30,992 nucleotides of DNA from positions 1 through 30,992 of the IMG/VR virus record IMGVR_UViG_3300021961_000390. The stretch is one strand, 5' to 3'. Below are positions 1 through 7,012 of the stretch, in pieces. Position 1 is the stretch's first letter. Each line of letters begins with the position of its first letter. Position numbers and translations under genes: made by a program. The stretch comes from a virus. The notes under the pieces are model-generated. The model worked only from the letters and a program-made list of their open reading frames with translations, did no database searches and was not told where the DNA came from.

Positions 1-1147
1 AGTCCATGTAGAGGACGTTGGTTGGTGGTTTGGGTTCGGCGAAGATTTCTTTGCCGGTTGCTAGTGCGGCTGCGATGTAGAGCGCGAGCAACGATTTGCC
101 TGTTCCGCCTGGTGCGAAGATGACGACGAGTTGGTTGCGTGGGATGATGGGTTCGATGAGCCAGTCTTCGGCTGGGAATGATTGGTTCCAGAAGTCTGTC
201 CAGTTGATGAGGATGTTGTCGGTCTTTGATGGTTGCTCGACTGGTACCAACGCTTTGCCTTCTTGTAGGAGCTTCTTGGCGAACGCTGATCGGTCGCCGT
301 TGTGGTGCATGGCGGCGGTGTAGCCGAACCGTGTGTATGCGCCCGCAGGTAAGCCTGGGATGCTTGTGGTGAATACTTTGAGGATGTCTTTGCCTTGCCA
401 TCCTGTGGTGGCTGAGGTGCCTTCTCGAATGTCTTTGCCTGGTCGTACCCAATGTGATTCGCCTGTTTGGTCGGTGTGTGCGAGTGTCCAGCCGTCTTGC
501 CTTAATAGTTCGGGCCATGTGGTTGCGGCGCAGTAGCGGGATGCTGGTCCGTCTTCTTCGAGCAGTAGTGATGGTGGTGTGGTTGGTGTGGTTGGTGTGG
601 CTGGTTCGGCTTTCGCTGTGAGGAGTAGCACCATCCAGAGTGGCATGTCTGCTGGTTTGTGGTCGGCAATCGAGCGTTCGTCTGTCCATTGATATTCTTT
701 GCCGTTCGGGTGAACTGTTGGTGGTGCTAGGACTTGTCCGCCTATGCCACGGATGTCGATGCCTTGTCCAAGTTTGCCTGACGCTTCGTTACGGATCGGT
801 GCGTCGGTTAGGAAGTAGATGTGTCGTCCGCCGGAGCCTGTGATGACTTCGAGTGTGTCGGGTAGTTTGCCGTGTAGTTGTTCTAGGTCGGCGAGTGTGT
901 CTGAGCCACGGTATTGTTCGCGGTCATCAATGTCTACGACGATTAGGTAGCGGTTGCGACATTCGCCTGTTGCGATGCCTAGTCCGCAGTCTTTGAACTG
1001 TCCTTCAAACCATTGTCGGATTGTGGTCGGGTCGGTTGTGGCGGCGTTCTGCCAACCTGACATTGGTGGTCGTTTCTCGCCTTGTTTGATTGGTATGACG
1101 CGCACACCTTTGTTGGCGTACGCGAGTGCAGTGTTTAACACGGACAT
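1..1147 (-). CDS. Prim-pol/RepA-like helicase fusion (3' end cut by window)
   Basis: DNA primase-polymerase fused to a P-loop ATPase; it should prime and unwind phage DNA at replication. I read 382 residues before the window edge. An N-terminal prim-pol domain covers roughly residues 1-190: acidic VVDIDDR (D72, D74), SGGRHIYF with H109, then GIDIRGIGGQVLAPPTVHP around 129-146. After a Pro/Thr linker comes a W-L-L-x-x-D-G-W...WVRPGK...SATT block seen in phage primases. The ATPase begins with Walker A APGGTGKS at about 345-352. The ATG at 1147 has AAGGAGA just upstream. The Walker B and the end of the helicase lie outside the window. Family assignment is firm; the helicase role is inferred from the P-loop. 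Confidence 0.93.
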   Translation of the reverse strand, partial: MSVLNTALAYANKGVRVIPIKQGEKRPPMSGWQNAATTDPTTIRQWFEGQFKDCGLGIATGECRNRYLIVVDIDDREQYRGSDTLADLEQLHGKLPDTLEVITGSGGRHIYFLTDAPIRNEASGKLGQGIDIRGIGGQVLAPPTVHPNGKEYQWTDERSIADHKPADMPLWMVLLLTAKAEPATPTTPTTPPSLLLEEDGPASRYCAATTWPELLRQDGWTLAHTDQTGESHWVRPGKDIREGTSATTGWQGKDILKVFTTSIPGLPAGAYTRFGYTAAMHHNGDRSAFAKKLLQEGKALVPVEQPSKTDNILINWTDFWNQSFPAEDWLIEPIIPRNQLVVIFAPGGTGKSLLALYIAAALATGKEIFAEPKPPTNVLYMD

Positions 1148-1167
1148 GGTTCTCCTTAGGTGCAGGT

Positions 1168-1183
1168 CAGTCTAGTGAGACTG
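1168..1183 (-). promoter_or_regulatory. Small hairpin in the primase leader
   Basis: A perfect 6-bp inverted repeat (CAGTCT, loop AGTG, AGACTG) sits in the 43-nt gap between the stop of the upstream gene and the primase ATG, just 5' of a CTGCAC hexamer and the ribosome-binding site. It could be a weak terminator or mRNA-processing site. Nothing else in the gap is recognisable. Confidence 0.35.
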
Positions 1184-1190
1184 TCTGCGG

Positions 1191-1646
1191 TCACTTGGTT
1201 TGTTTGCGGATGTTGCCGAGTATGTCGGCAGGTACTTCTCGGCCACGCAGGTCATAGAGGAAGGTGACGAATCCGATCTCGTCTACTTTCTCAACTTTGT
1301 TTTCCATGAATGATGTGGCGAGTGCGTTGATTGGCCAGATGACGAACCATGGTTCGCTGTCGTCGGCGACTTCACCCCACCAACCATCTTGCTTCGAGTG
1401 ACCGTACTGGACGATGAACGATGGGATCTTTGCCATGTTGCCGAGCTGTGCGAGTGTTTTCGCGCCGACATTGATTAGGTCTAAGACGGCGTGTTCGTGT
1501 TTGTAGTCGATGAGTGCTTTCGGTACACACTTGTCGTATTCGACCATGAGGAAGTCGATGTCCATCGCTGGTGTGTTGTAGCCCCAGGTGCGATGTCGGC
1601 CTGATAGCCAGGCGTCTCGTTTGAAATGCTGTTCATTGGATGTCAT
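1191..1646 (-). CDS. Small PD-(D/E)XK-like protein
   Basis: A 151-residue protein. The N-terminal part has a nuclease-like signature: WGYNTPAMDIDFL (D29, D31), then MVEYD and ALIDYKHEHA (D47, K49). This matches the D...(D/E)xK spacing of the PD-(D/E)XK fold. The rest is aromatic-rich without clear motifs. The ATG at 1646 was chosen over an upstream in-frame start because AAGGAG lies right before it and it overlaps the preceding stop as ATGA. It probably takes part in DNA processing with the neighbouring primase. The fold call is inference; an unrelated phage protein is possible. Confidence 0.65.
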   Translation of the reverse strand: MTSNEQHFKRDAWLSGRHRTWGYNTPAMDIDFLMVEYDKCVPKALIDYKHEHAVLDLINVGAKTLAQLGNMAKIPSFIVQYGHSKQDGWWGEVADDSEPWFVIWPINALATSFMENKVEKVDEIGFVTFLYDLRGREVPADILGNIRKQTK

Positions 1647-1861
1647 TGTTGCTCCTTGTTTTTCATGCTTGGATGATTGCGTCGAGTTCTTGCGCCAGGG
1701 TATTTGATGCCGTTGCGCAGTAGTTCGTGGAATGTGAGTGCTTCGAATATGCGATCCATTCCGCCTTGGATTAGTGCGTCTGCTAACAGGTCGCAGCATT
1801 GCCGTTCTTTTTCTAGTTCGGATGTGAGTTTGATGAATAGTTCTTTTTCTTGTTTGTTCAT
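1643..1861 (-). CDS. Small charged protein, unknown function
   Basis: 72 residues, highly charged and probably helical in the first half (KQEKELFIKLTSELEKER). A C-C pair falls at residues 22-23 and the tail is basic. The ATG at 1861 has AGGAG with CCTGCAC between it and the start. Its stop overlaps the next gene's start (ATGA), so translation of the two is probably coupled. I do not recognise a family. Confidence 0.65.
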   Translation of the reverse strand: MNKQEKELFIKLTSELEKERQCCDLLADALIQGGMDRIFEALTFHELLRNGIKYPGARTRRNHPSMKNKEQQ

Positions 1862-1879
1862 GTGCAGGTCTCCTATTTC

Positions 1880-2125
1880 CTAATCGTCTTCGAGTAGTTG
1901 TCTTGCTATTCGTAGTTTCTCGGCAGCTCCCGCTGATTCGAGTAGCCCGATAGTAGTAGATGTGACCTGTTCAGGCGGGCATATAGTGAAAAACTTTTGT
2001 TCGGTTGTCACATAGTTTTGGATGGTGGCGACCAGCACATAGGCGGTGCAAACATTGTCGGCGTCTACCTGTGACTCGATGAAGTATTTGATGCGGTCAT
2101 CAATCGGGTCTTCGCTCTCATTCAT
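1880..2125 (-). CDS. Hypothetical acidic protein
   Basis: 81 residues, acidic at both ends, with a hydrophobic central stretch (TAYVLVATIQNYV) too short and polar to be a clear membrane helix. GAGGA lies just upstream of the ATG at 2125. It lies in the tightly packed early-gene run between the 29-residue Cys-rich ORF and the charged 72-residue protein. No family recognised. Confidence 0.65.
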   Translation of the reverse strand: MNESEDPIDDRIKYFIESQVDADNVCTAYVLVATIQNYVTTEQKFFTICPPEQVTSTTIGLLESAGAAEKLRIARQLLEDD

Positions 2126-2207
2126 CGTCGTCCTCTAGTTTCTCGCCGCAAACGGGTTTGCGTGGCAGGATGCGGTTCGGTAGGCAGGCGCAGAGTCGGG
2201 CTTCCAT
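2118..2207 (-). CDS. 29-residue Cys-containing mini-protein
   Basis: A short ORF that fills the gap between two real genes. It starts at an ATG overlapping the upstream stop (TAATG) and ends inside the start of the downstream gene. It carries a C-x-C near residue 6 and another Cys in PVCGEKL at about residue 20, so it could hold a metal, although only three cysteines are present. Support is positional (coupled start and stop); coding is not proven. Confidence 0.5.
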   Translation of the reverse strand: MEARLCACLPNRILPRKPVCGEKLEDDDE

Positions 2208-2524
2208 TATCGTTCCGCCACTGTGCGCGGGAACGGTAGGTCGTTGTAGGCCTGGTTGAGTAGGCCGAGGTATCCGATCGCGTCGGCGAGTGTGTCGTGG
2301 TGTAGTCGGTTCTTTTCTAGGTTGGTGCGGAGTCTTGCCATCTTGACTGACACCATGAACAGGAGCGCGTCCGACATTGACATTCGGATGCCGGTTAGTC
2401 CTTCGAAGATTTGGATGACTTTGCTGTAGTCGTCTACGACGTTGCCGTAGTCGTTGTTGCGTGGTCCTGTGACCAACTGGTGTGCTTCGAGGAGGATGTC
2501 TGCTCCGACTGATTCTGTTTTCAT
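2207..2524 (-). CDS. DUF6378-like phage protein
   Basis: 105 residues. It resembles the small phage family with an ILLEAHQLVTGPRNNDYGN opening, a central SDALLFMVSVKMARL helix and a closing DTLADAIGYLGLL. That pattern (R-x-x-D-Y-G, then K-x-A-R-L, then D-x-x-G-Y) is that of DUF6378-type proteins, which often lie among phage replication and nucleotide genes. Biochemical role unknown. The ATG at 2524 has AAGGAG and overlaps the methyltransferase stop (ATGA), implying co-translation. Confidence 0.75.
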   Translation of the reverse strand: MKTESVGADILLEAHQLVTGPRNNDYGNVVDDYSKVIQIFEGLTGIRMSMSDALLFMVSVKMARLRTNLEKNRLHHDTLADAIGYLGLLNQAYNDLPFPRTVAER

Positions 2525-3789
2525 TGTTTCTCCTTTGCGTGGTTGATTCTTGCTTTGGCGATCTCAGCGTATTCTGCTGATTGTTCTATGCCGATGAAGT
2601 TGAAGCCTTCTAGTGTTGCGGCTTTGCCTGTTGAGCCTGATCCTGTGAACGGGTCGAGCACCGTGCCGTTTGGTGGTGTGATGAGTCGGCAGAGGTATCG
2701 CATTAGTTCTGTTGGTTTGACTGTTGGGTGATGGTTGAGTTTTGGTTTATTGCTTCGGTTTCTTGGGTTGTCGCCACCTACACCGTCAGAGATGATGCGA
2801 TCTGCTTCACGCTTCTCAGCAAACCCGTCTAGTCCTTCGTTGCGATCCTTCTTGCTGGCTTTCGCACAATAAAAGAACCGTGCAGCCGAACCACTTTCGC
2901 TTTTTTGATTAGTGTTAACAAGATTTTCATTATCTGAAACAAACGGCGAACGATTCGGTCTTTGAGTTCTAACACCCCACGAACCTGCTGTATCTGGGAA
3001 TAGTTCTAGCACTTCGTCTGAACCATCGTGAATAAAGTTTGCAGGAAACCGACCCGTTGATGGAATGCTTGTGATGACAGAGGATGAACCTGCCGTTAAT
3101 TTGAAGCCAGCGTTAGTTCGTTCTTTCTCATCAAACCATCCTGAAGGTTTTTCACCGTTGTAATCAACTCTGCATCCGTCTATGTTGATGCCACCAACAC
3201 CGTGGGTTAAAACATTGTTCGCTACTGTGCCGTCGAGTGGTTTGCGGGCTAGCACGATTGGTTCGTGTGCGGGTTTAAGTGCTGTTCCCCAACCATCCCA
3301 TTGTTTCGCCTCAGCCGTAGCAGGTGCAATAATCGGAACATCAATCCCTGTTTGCTTTATGCCGACAGCACCACGATTAATACCGCCAAAATTATTATCT
3401 TCTGCAGATACACCAACACCTCTGCTGTATCCGATGATTTCACCCTTTACACCAGCAGCCTTATCAATCGCCTTACTGATATTCAACGATTTTGGAAACC
3501 CTGACCCGTACACCCACATGATCTGGTCACGAATCTGGAATCCTGCATCTTCGATAGCGACAGCGAGGCGATGGTAGGTGCGTGAACCACCGAAGGCGAG
3601 CAGATGACCACCAGGTTTCAATACTCGAAGGCACTCTTGCCAAACGGTTACGTCATAGGCGACACCGGTTGAATCCCACGACTTACCCATGAACCCGAGT
3701 TCGTATGGTGGATCGGTGATGATGGCGTCAACGGAGTTGTCTGCCATTGTCCGCATCACTTCACGGCAATCGCCAACAAGTACGGTCAT
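2521..3789 (-). CDS. DNA N6-adenine/N4-cytosine methyltransferase
   Basis: 422 residues. Catalytic DPPY occurs at 26-29 (AIITDPPYELGFMG) and the SAM-binding DPFTGSGSTG at about 379-388, close to the C-terminus. This motif order is that of the beta class of amino-methyltransferases. TVKPTELMRYL just before the SAM motif is also family-typical. The long middle part, about residues 90-330, should contain the target-recognition region and looks AT-richer at DNA level than its flanks. Start chosen at 3789 because of the ATGA overlap with the preceding gene and because MTVLVGDCREV is the usual N-terminus. It probably protects phage DNA from restriction; no cognate nuclease with clear specificity is visible. 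Confidence 0.93.
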   Translation of the reverse strand: MTVLVGDCREVMRTMADNSVDAIITDPPYELGFMGKSWDSTGVAYDVTVWQECLRVLKPGGHLLAFGGSRTYHRLAVAIEDAGFQIRDQIMWVYGSGFPKSLNISKAIDKAAGVKGEIIGYSRGVGVSAEDNNFGGINRGAVGIKQTGIDVPIIAPATAEAKQWDGWGTALKPAHEPIVLARKPLDGTVANNVLTHGVGGINIDGCRVDYNGEKPSGWFDEKERTNAGFKLTAGSSSVITSIPSTGRFPANFIHDGSDEVLELFPDTAGSWGVRTQRPNRSPFVSDNENLVNTNQKSESGSAARFFYCAKASKKDRNEGLDGFAEKREADRIISDGVGGDNPRNRSNKPKLNHHPTVKPTELMRYLCRLITPPNGTVLDPFTGSGSTGKAATLEGFNFIGIEQSAEYAEIAKARINHAKEKQ

Positions 3790-3971
3790 TGTTCTTTGCA
3801 GATTTCGTATTTGGATTGGCTGAATGCGAGTAGCCGTCCGTTGGGTTCTATGCCGACCCAAGTTGGTGCGTCTGGGTCACAGAGGCATCCTGTGATGCGT
3901 CGTGTGTCGAGCCGGACTTCACCGTCGCACAGTTGGCAGACGATATAGGTGTCGATGCCGATCGTGATCAC
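3786..3971 (-). CDS. Small putative zinc-binding protein
   Basis: 61 residues with C12-x-x-C15 and C29-x-C31, a spacing that could bind one zinc ion. A further Cys is near the end. It starts at GTG (3971), which overlaps the upstream stop as GTGA, and it ends overlapping the methyltransferase start. No family name; a small DNA- or protein-binding accessory factor is a guess. Confidence 0.7.
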   Translation of the reverse strand: MITIGIDTYIVCQLCDGEVRLDTRRITGCLCDPDAPTWVGIEPNGRLLAFSQSKYEICKEQ

Positions 3972-4192
3972 AGTTCGATGCCTTGCTGGATGTGGACGCG
4001 AAGTCGGTCTAGTTGTCCGCCGAGTGATTTGATTCGGTCACGACACGCTTCAAGTTCTTGATGCAGTGACTCTGCTGCGTCAACTGCGTTGTCTCGTTGT
4101 TCGGTCATGTGTTCGAGTGCGACCGATAGTTCGGCGACACGGGTTTGCAACTCGATTATTTCTTGACTCATTGCGAATGTATCGCCAGTCAT
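3968..4192 (-). CDS. Short coiled-coil protein
   Basis: 74 residues, almost entirely heptad-like (EIIELQTRVAELSVALEHM, then LHQELEACRDRIKSLGGQL), so an alpha-helical coiled coil. AAGGAG precedes the ATG at 4192, and the start overlaps the stop of the 43-residue gene upstream (ATGA). Function unknown; it may oligomerise or act as an adaptor. Confidence 0.7.
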   Translation of the reverse strand: MTGDTFAMSQEIIELQTRVAELSVALEHMTEQRDNAVDAAESLHQELEACRDRIKSLGGQLDRLRVHIQQGIEL

Positions 4193-4320
4193 TTCTTGCT
4201 CCTTCTGTCCAGTTCTTGTTTGAGTGCTGCTATTACTTCGAAGAGCCGATCTTGTTCACCGACACCGACGAATTGTCTTTCAAGGAACGCGATTGCGTCT
4301 TGTATATCTTTCTTAGTCAT
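4189..4320 (-). CDS. 43-residue hypothetical protein
   Basis: A very short gene with strong start evidence: GGAGGT followed by AAG and ATG at 4320. It reads MTKKDIQDAIAFLERQFVG and closes with a basic RRSKK. The predicted structure is helical and amphipathic. Its stop forms ATGA with the coiled-coil gene, so the two may be a functional pair. It is the first gene after the hairpin at 4345-4386. Confidence 0.65.
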   Translation of the reverse strand: MTKKDIQDAIAFLERQFVGVGEQDRLFEVIAALKQELDRRSKK

Positions 4321-4344
4321 CTTGACCTCCGCTGGTTGGAACAA

Positions 4345-4386
4345 GAACCTTACTCTGCGTCTCCCTAGTGACGCAAAGTAAGGTTC
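4345..4386 (-). terminator. Long intergenic hairpin
   Basis: Two 17-nt arms (4345-4361 and 4370-4386) around an 8-nt loop fill most of the 83-nt gap between the OB-fold-like gene and the 43-residue gene. Read as minus-strand RNA the stem is fully paired with one G-U wobble; read as plus-strand RNA the same position is a C-A mismatch. The fold therefore fits the direction of the genes. The following sequence is only weakly T-rich, so it may be an imperfect terminator, an RNase site or a 3'-end stabiliser. Confidence 0.6.
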
Positions 4387-4403
4387 GAGCCTTCGTCAAT
4401 TAC

Positions 4404-4802
4404 TTACCAGCGGTCGTCTGTGGCGATCTTCTCAACCTTGGCTGCGAACAGTTTCGGTGCGTTGAAGCCTGCCTTCTTCTCTCCGTCGCCTGAGTATTTG
4501 ACCGAGATTCGATTGCCGGTCAACTCTGTGACTGATGCTTGCTTCGCGGCCTCTCTTATCGCCGTGATCATCGCGCCACGCGCCCACAATGCTGAATCGC
4601 CATTGTTTTCTGTTTTGAGGTTGATGACATACACGAACTTTGGATCGCCGTTTGGCCATGTCTTGGCGACACCGGCTGGATCACGATCTTCCAATTTCTT
4701 GACGTCAAGGACGATGCCCGAGTGAACATCACCAATCTTCTCAAACTTCAAACTTGGCAGTTTGGGTCCGCCTCCTGCTAGGAGATCTTGTTCATCTGAC
4801 AT
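4404..4802 (-). CDS. Putative OB-fold single-strand DNA-binding protein
   Basis: 132 residues from the ATG at 4802, which overlaps the upstream stop (TAATG). The body runs PSLKFEKIGDVHSGIVLDV, then TWPNGDPKFVYVINLKT, then ALWARGAMITAIREA, and ends GFNAPKLFAAKVEKI. This layout of beta strands and one helix is common to small phage proteins of replication modules that I read as OB-fold-like. An in-frame start 75 nt upstream was rejected because it lies inside the preceding gene. Its position next to a RecB-like nuclease supports a role in recombination or replication. The ssDNA-binding call is inference. Confidence 0.6.
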   Translation of the reverse strand: MSDEQDLLAGGGPKLPSLKFEKIGDVHSGIVLDVKKLEDRDPAGVAKTWPNGDPKFVYVINLKTENNGDSALWARGAMITAIREAAKQASVTELTGNRISVKYSGDGEKKAGFNAPKLFAAKVEKIATDDRW

Positions 4803-5257
4803 TATTTGCTCACTTTCTGTTTTTGGGAGTCCGTAGGAGTTCGTAAGAATCCGTAGGAGTCCGTTGATATGTTCCACACGATGTCTTGTTCATCCCAACG
4901 TATGGCGCGACACAGGACAGCGAACTGTTCTGCACACGCCGCGTCGAGATGCCCTACGGCACCGCCTGCCGTTTTGAATAACACACCCTGAATCGAGTGG
5001 CAGAGACTCGTAATCAGGAGTTCGTCACAGTTATCGGACATGATGAGGTCAACTAGACCTCGTCCTATCTGGTATCTGCGATGCGATTTGAGTTGATCTA
5101 ATGAGATCGAATGACCGTATTCGTTGCATTCGGTCGCGATCTTTTTCAGCATTGCCCGCTGGTGCGGACGAAGCGAGTCGAAGTCTGTTTGGAGTTGGAG
5201 TACGCAGGTTCGGTCTACGCCTGTGTCGTATGTTCGGCCTTCGAATGTGTCGATCAT
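4802..5257 (-). CDS. Hypothetical protein in replication module
   Basis: 151 residues, not recognised. It has several cysteines (VLQLQ and ATECNEY regions, SDNCDELL, DAACAEQFAVLC) and looks mainly helical. The ATG at 5257 overlaps the RecB-like nuclease stop (ATGA), so it is probably co-translated with that nuclease. The 3' end of the reading frame is built from a 10-bp tandem repeat (4824-4863), so the last residues are repeat-encoded and likely disordered. Confidence 0.7.
   Translation of the reverse strand: MIDTFEGRTYDTGVDRTCVLQLQTDFDSLRPHQRAMLKKIATECNEYGHSISLDQLKSHRRYQIGRGLVDLIMSDNCDELLITSLCHSIQGVLFKTAGGAVGHLDAACAEQFAVLCRAIRWDEQDIVWNISTDSYGFLRTPTDSQKQKVSK
4824..4863. repeat. Four tandem 10-bp repeats
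   Basis: Plus-strand units TGGGAGTCCG, TAGGAGTTCG, TAAGAATCCG and TAGGAGTCCG follow each other without spacing. The period of 10 is not a multiple of three, so it does not come from a repeated peptide although it lies inside the end of a coding region. One turn of B-DNA per unit would place a bound protein on one face of the helix, as in iterons. Function unknown. Confidence 0.6.
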
Positions 5258-6303
5258 TTCTTTGCCTTCTTGCGTGTCAGTTTCAACGCTGGGTCAGTTT
5301 CAAAGAACTGGACATCGTTCTCGGCTTCAAGCAAGCCGACGATCTTGATGAGTAGGTCTATCTGCTCGTTGTCGGCTTCACCGAGTTTCGGCACATCGAC
5401 AGGCCAGAGTGACCGCAACATTCTCTGTGCCTTGTCTGGTAGATGTTTGATTCGTGCTGTCATCCAGTCACGGCGTTTGTCAAGGCTCGGTTCTAGTTGA
5501 ATGATCTTGGCTGACTCGAATCGTTCGTGTAGGTCGTTGCGTTTACGCCATGCGCGGACATCGAGCGCGAGTTGTAGTCCTTTGCGACCAGCGTTCAGGT
5601 CTACCCAATAGAGGTCGCAGCGTCCTTCGCCTGCCGGTAGATGGAAGACGATTGCTTTGTCTTTTTCGATCATTGGCAGGCTGGTTCGTTCGGTTGTCTG
5701 ATAGTTGTAGATGTGTTGTGCATCGGCGTAGGCAGCCAACTGGATTGCGATTGCCCGCCACGAGTAGGTCAGATCGGTGCCAGTTTTCAGGTCGGCGATG
5801 TACATTCGGCCATTGACTTCAACAATGCGATCCAATGTGCCGGCATACTCTGAATCGTCGTTGATGATTACCGACTCGATGTAGTTCGGCATGATGTGAA
5901 CACCGTACTTTTGCAAAGTTGAAACATAGGCGTCAAGGTCGGCTTGCAAGCCTGGAAGGATTGCTGGTTTTTTGCCGAGGTCAATTAGTTCGGTTAGTGA
6001 GTGAAGTGCTGTACCGAGGTTCGCTCGATGTGAACCGCCACCTGCGGTGATTGCTTCTTCAGCAATTTTGTTGAGCGCATTCTTGTCGTCAAGTTTTGTG
6101 GATGCTTGCGCAAGTAGGTCGGAGCGTTGGATGAGTCCTGTGATGACCATTCGATTCGCCCACGATTTAAGTGCAGCTTCATCGTCTGGTGCTTTGGCGA
6201 TTGTGGTGACACGGGTATAGCCGCGTTGTTTGCCGTCGGGTGTTGTGACGAGGTATCGGCCCCACCGATCTTTCGGTGCTTCTTGTCGTGTTTCTTCAAG
6301 CAT
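5254..6303 (-). CDS. RecB/Cas4-like PD-(D/E)XK nuclease
   Basis: 349 residues. Motifs in order: GTALHSL at 97-103 (the RecB-family G-x-x-x-H), E143 in YIESVI, YAGTLDRI with D158, IADLKTG with D171 and K173, and the downstream QLAAYA (188-193). Together they are the complete catalytic set of phage RecB-like exonucleases that process DNA ends. The start at 6303 has TAAGGAG followed by CCTGCAC before ATG. It neighbours a possible ssDNA-binding protein and a resolvase-like nuclease, so a recombination or replication-repair role is likely. Confidence 0.88.
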   Translation of the reverse strand: MLEETRQEAPKDRWGRYLVTTPDGKQRGYTRVTTIAKAPDDEAALKSWANRMVITGLIQRSDLLAQASTKLDDKNALNKIAEEAITAGGGSHRANLGTALHSLTELIDLGKKPAILPGLQADLDAYVSTLQKYGVHIMPNYIESVIINDDSEYAGTLDRIVEVNGRMYIADLKTGTDLTYSWRAIAIQLAAYADAQHIYNYQTTERTSLPMIEKDKAIVFHLPAGEGRCDLYWVDLNAGRKGLQLALDVRAWRKRNDLHERFESAKIIQLEPSLDKRRDWMTARIKHLPDKAQRMLRSLWPVDVPKLGEADNEQIDLLIKIVGLLEAENDVQFFETDPALKLTRKKAKK

Positions 6304-6345
6304 GTGCAGGCTCCTTATTTTCTTGGGAATCGATGTCGGTATTGA

Positions 6346-6723
6346 CTATATCGGATCGGTGTTCGCTGATGCGGGATTGTCGGGAATGTTTTTGTAGGCG
6401 TTCCAAAGTTTCAAGAACTCGGTCATTGTCATGATCGCATACCAAGTGTCCACTTCGACTGCACCTTGTTTCTTCACGGCACAAACACCGTGATTGGTGC
6501 CACGGTTTTTCTGCTCGATTTCTAGTTCTTTCAACCAGCAACCGATGTCGTGTCGGCGTTGGTCTTTGACTTCTACGGTCAGGTCTTCGACGCCGTCTAT
6601 GTCGCCGCGGTCATCCGACCATCCGCTTCTACTTCTTTCGGCTCTTGGATGTCCGTGGTCTTGGAAGAACTTCGCCACCATCAATTCGGCGCGCGTACCT
6701 TTTCTTCTTTGTGGATTTGACAT
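6346..6723 (-). CDS. Resolvase-like PD-(D/E)XK nuclease
   Basis: 125 residues from the ATG at 6723. It opens MSNPQRRKGTRAELMVAKFF, with E13 in the first helix, then GDIDG (D41, D43) and EVK (E51, K53). This is the E...D...ExK order of archaeal Holliday-junction-resolvase-like phage nucleases. Longer in-frame starts exist (ATG 6756, TTG 6768), but homologous proteins as I know them begin at MSNP and AGGA lies close by. The first 95 nt overlap the end of the WhiB gene in another frame, which is unusual in this otherwise minimally overlapping genome. Confidence 0.8.
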   Translation of the reverse strand: MSNPQRRKGTRAELMVAKFFQDHGHPRAERSRSGWSDDRGDIDGVEDLTVEVKDQRRHDIGCWLKELEIEQKNRGTNHGVCAVKKQGAVEVDTWYAIMTMTEFLKLWNAYKNIPDNPASANTDPI

Positions 6724-7012
6724 GAGTTCCTGCTCTCCTTCGTCGTCGGGTTTCATTCCTTCGTTCAACTGTTGTCAGTCCGCCCCACACGCCGACACAA
6801 TCGTTCGCTATCGCAAAGTCTAGACAAGATTGACGCACCACGCAGATGTCGCAAAGTTTCTTCGCTTCACGCACCGCATGTAGATATCTTTCGTGGAAGA
6901 AGATGTCGGTGCCTTCGCCACGACATGTTCCATATTGTTGCCATTCTGGTCGGAGCAATTCGAATACATTCTTCGACTCCGACCAGACGTCAACTATTCC
7001 GTATTCGCCCAT
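6629..7012 (-). CDS. whiB: WhiB-family iron-sulfur transcription factor
   Basis: 127 residues. The four cluster ligands are C30 (GTCRG), C54, C57 (LCDIC) and C63 (QSCLDF), followed by the G-V-W-G-G turn at 74-78 and a long basic tail (RRRRR, STKKKRYARR) for DNA binding. WhiB proteins bind a 4Fe-4S cluster and contact the principal sigma factor. Mycobacteriophage TM4 carries one that represses host whiB2 and blocks superinfection, so a host-takeover role is plausible here. The start at 7012 overlaps the upstream stop (TAATG). The last 95 nt overlap the nuclease gene, and the tail is longer than the core domain needs. Confidence 0.93.
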   Translation of the reverse strand: MGEYGIVDVWSESKNVFELLRPEWQQYGTCRGEGTDIFFHERYLHAVREAKKLCDICVVRQSCLDFAIANDCVGVWGGLTTVERRNETRRRRRAGTHVKSTKKKRYARRIDGGEVLPRPRTSKSRKK

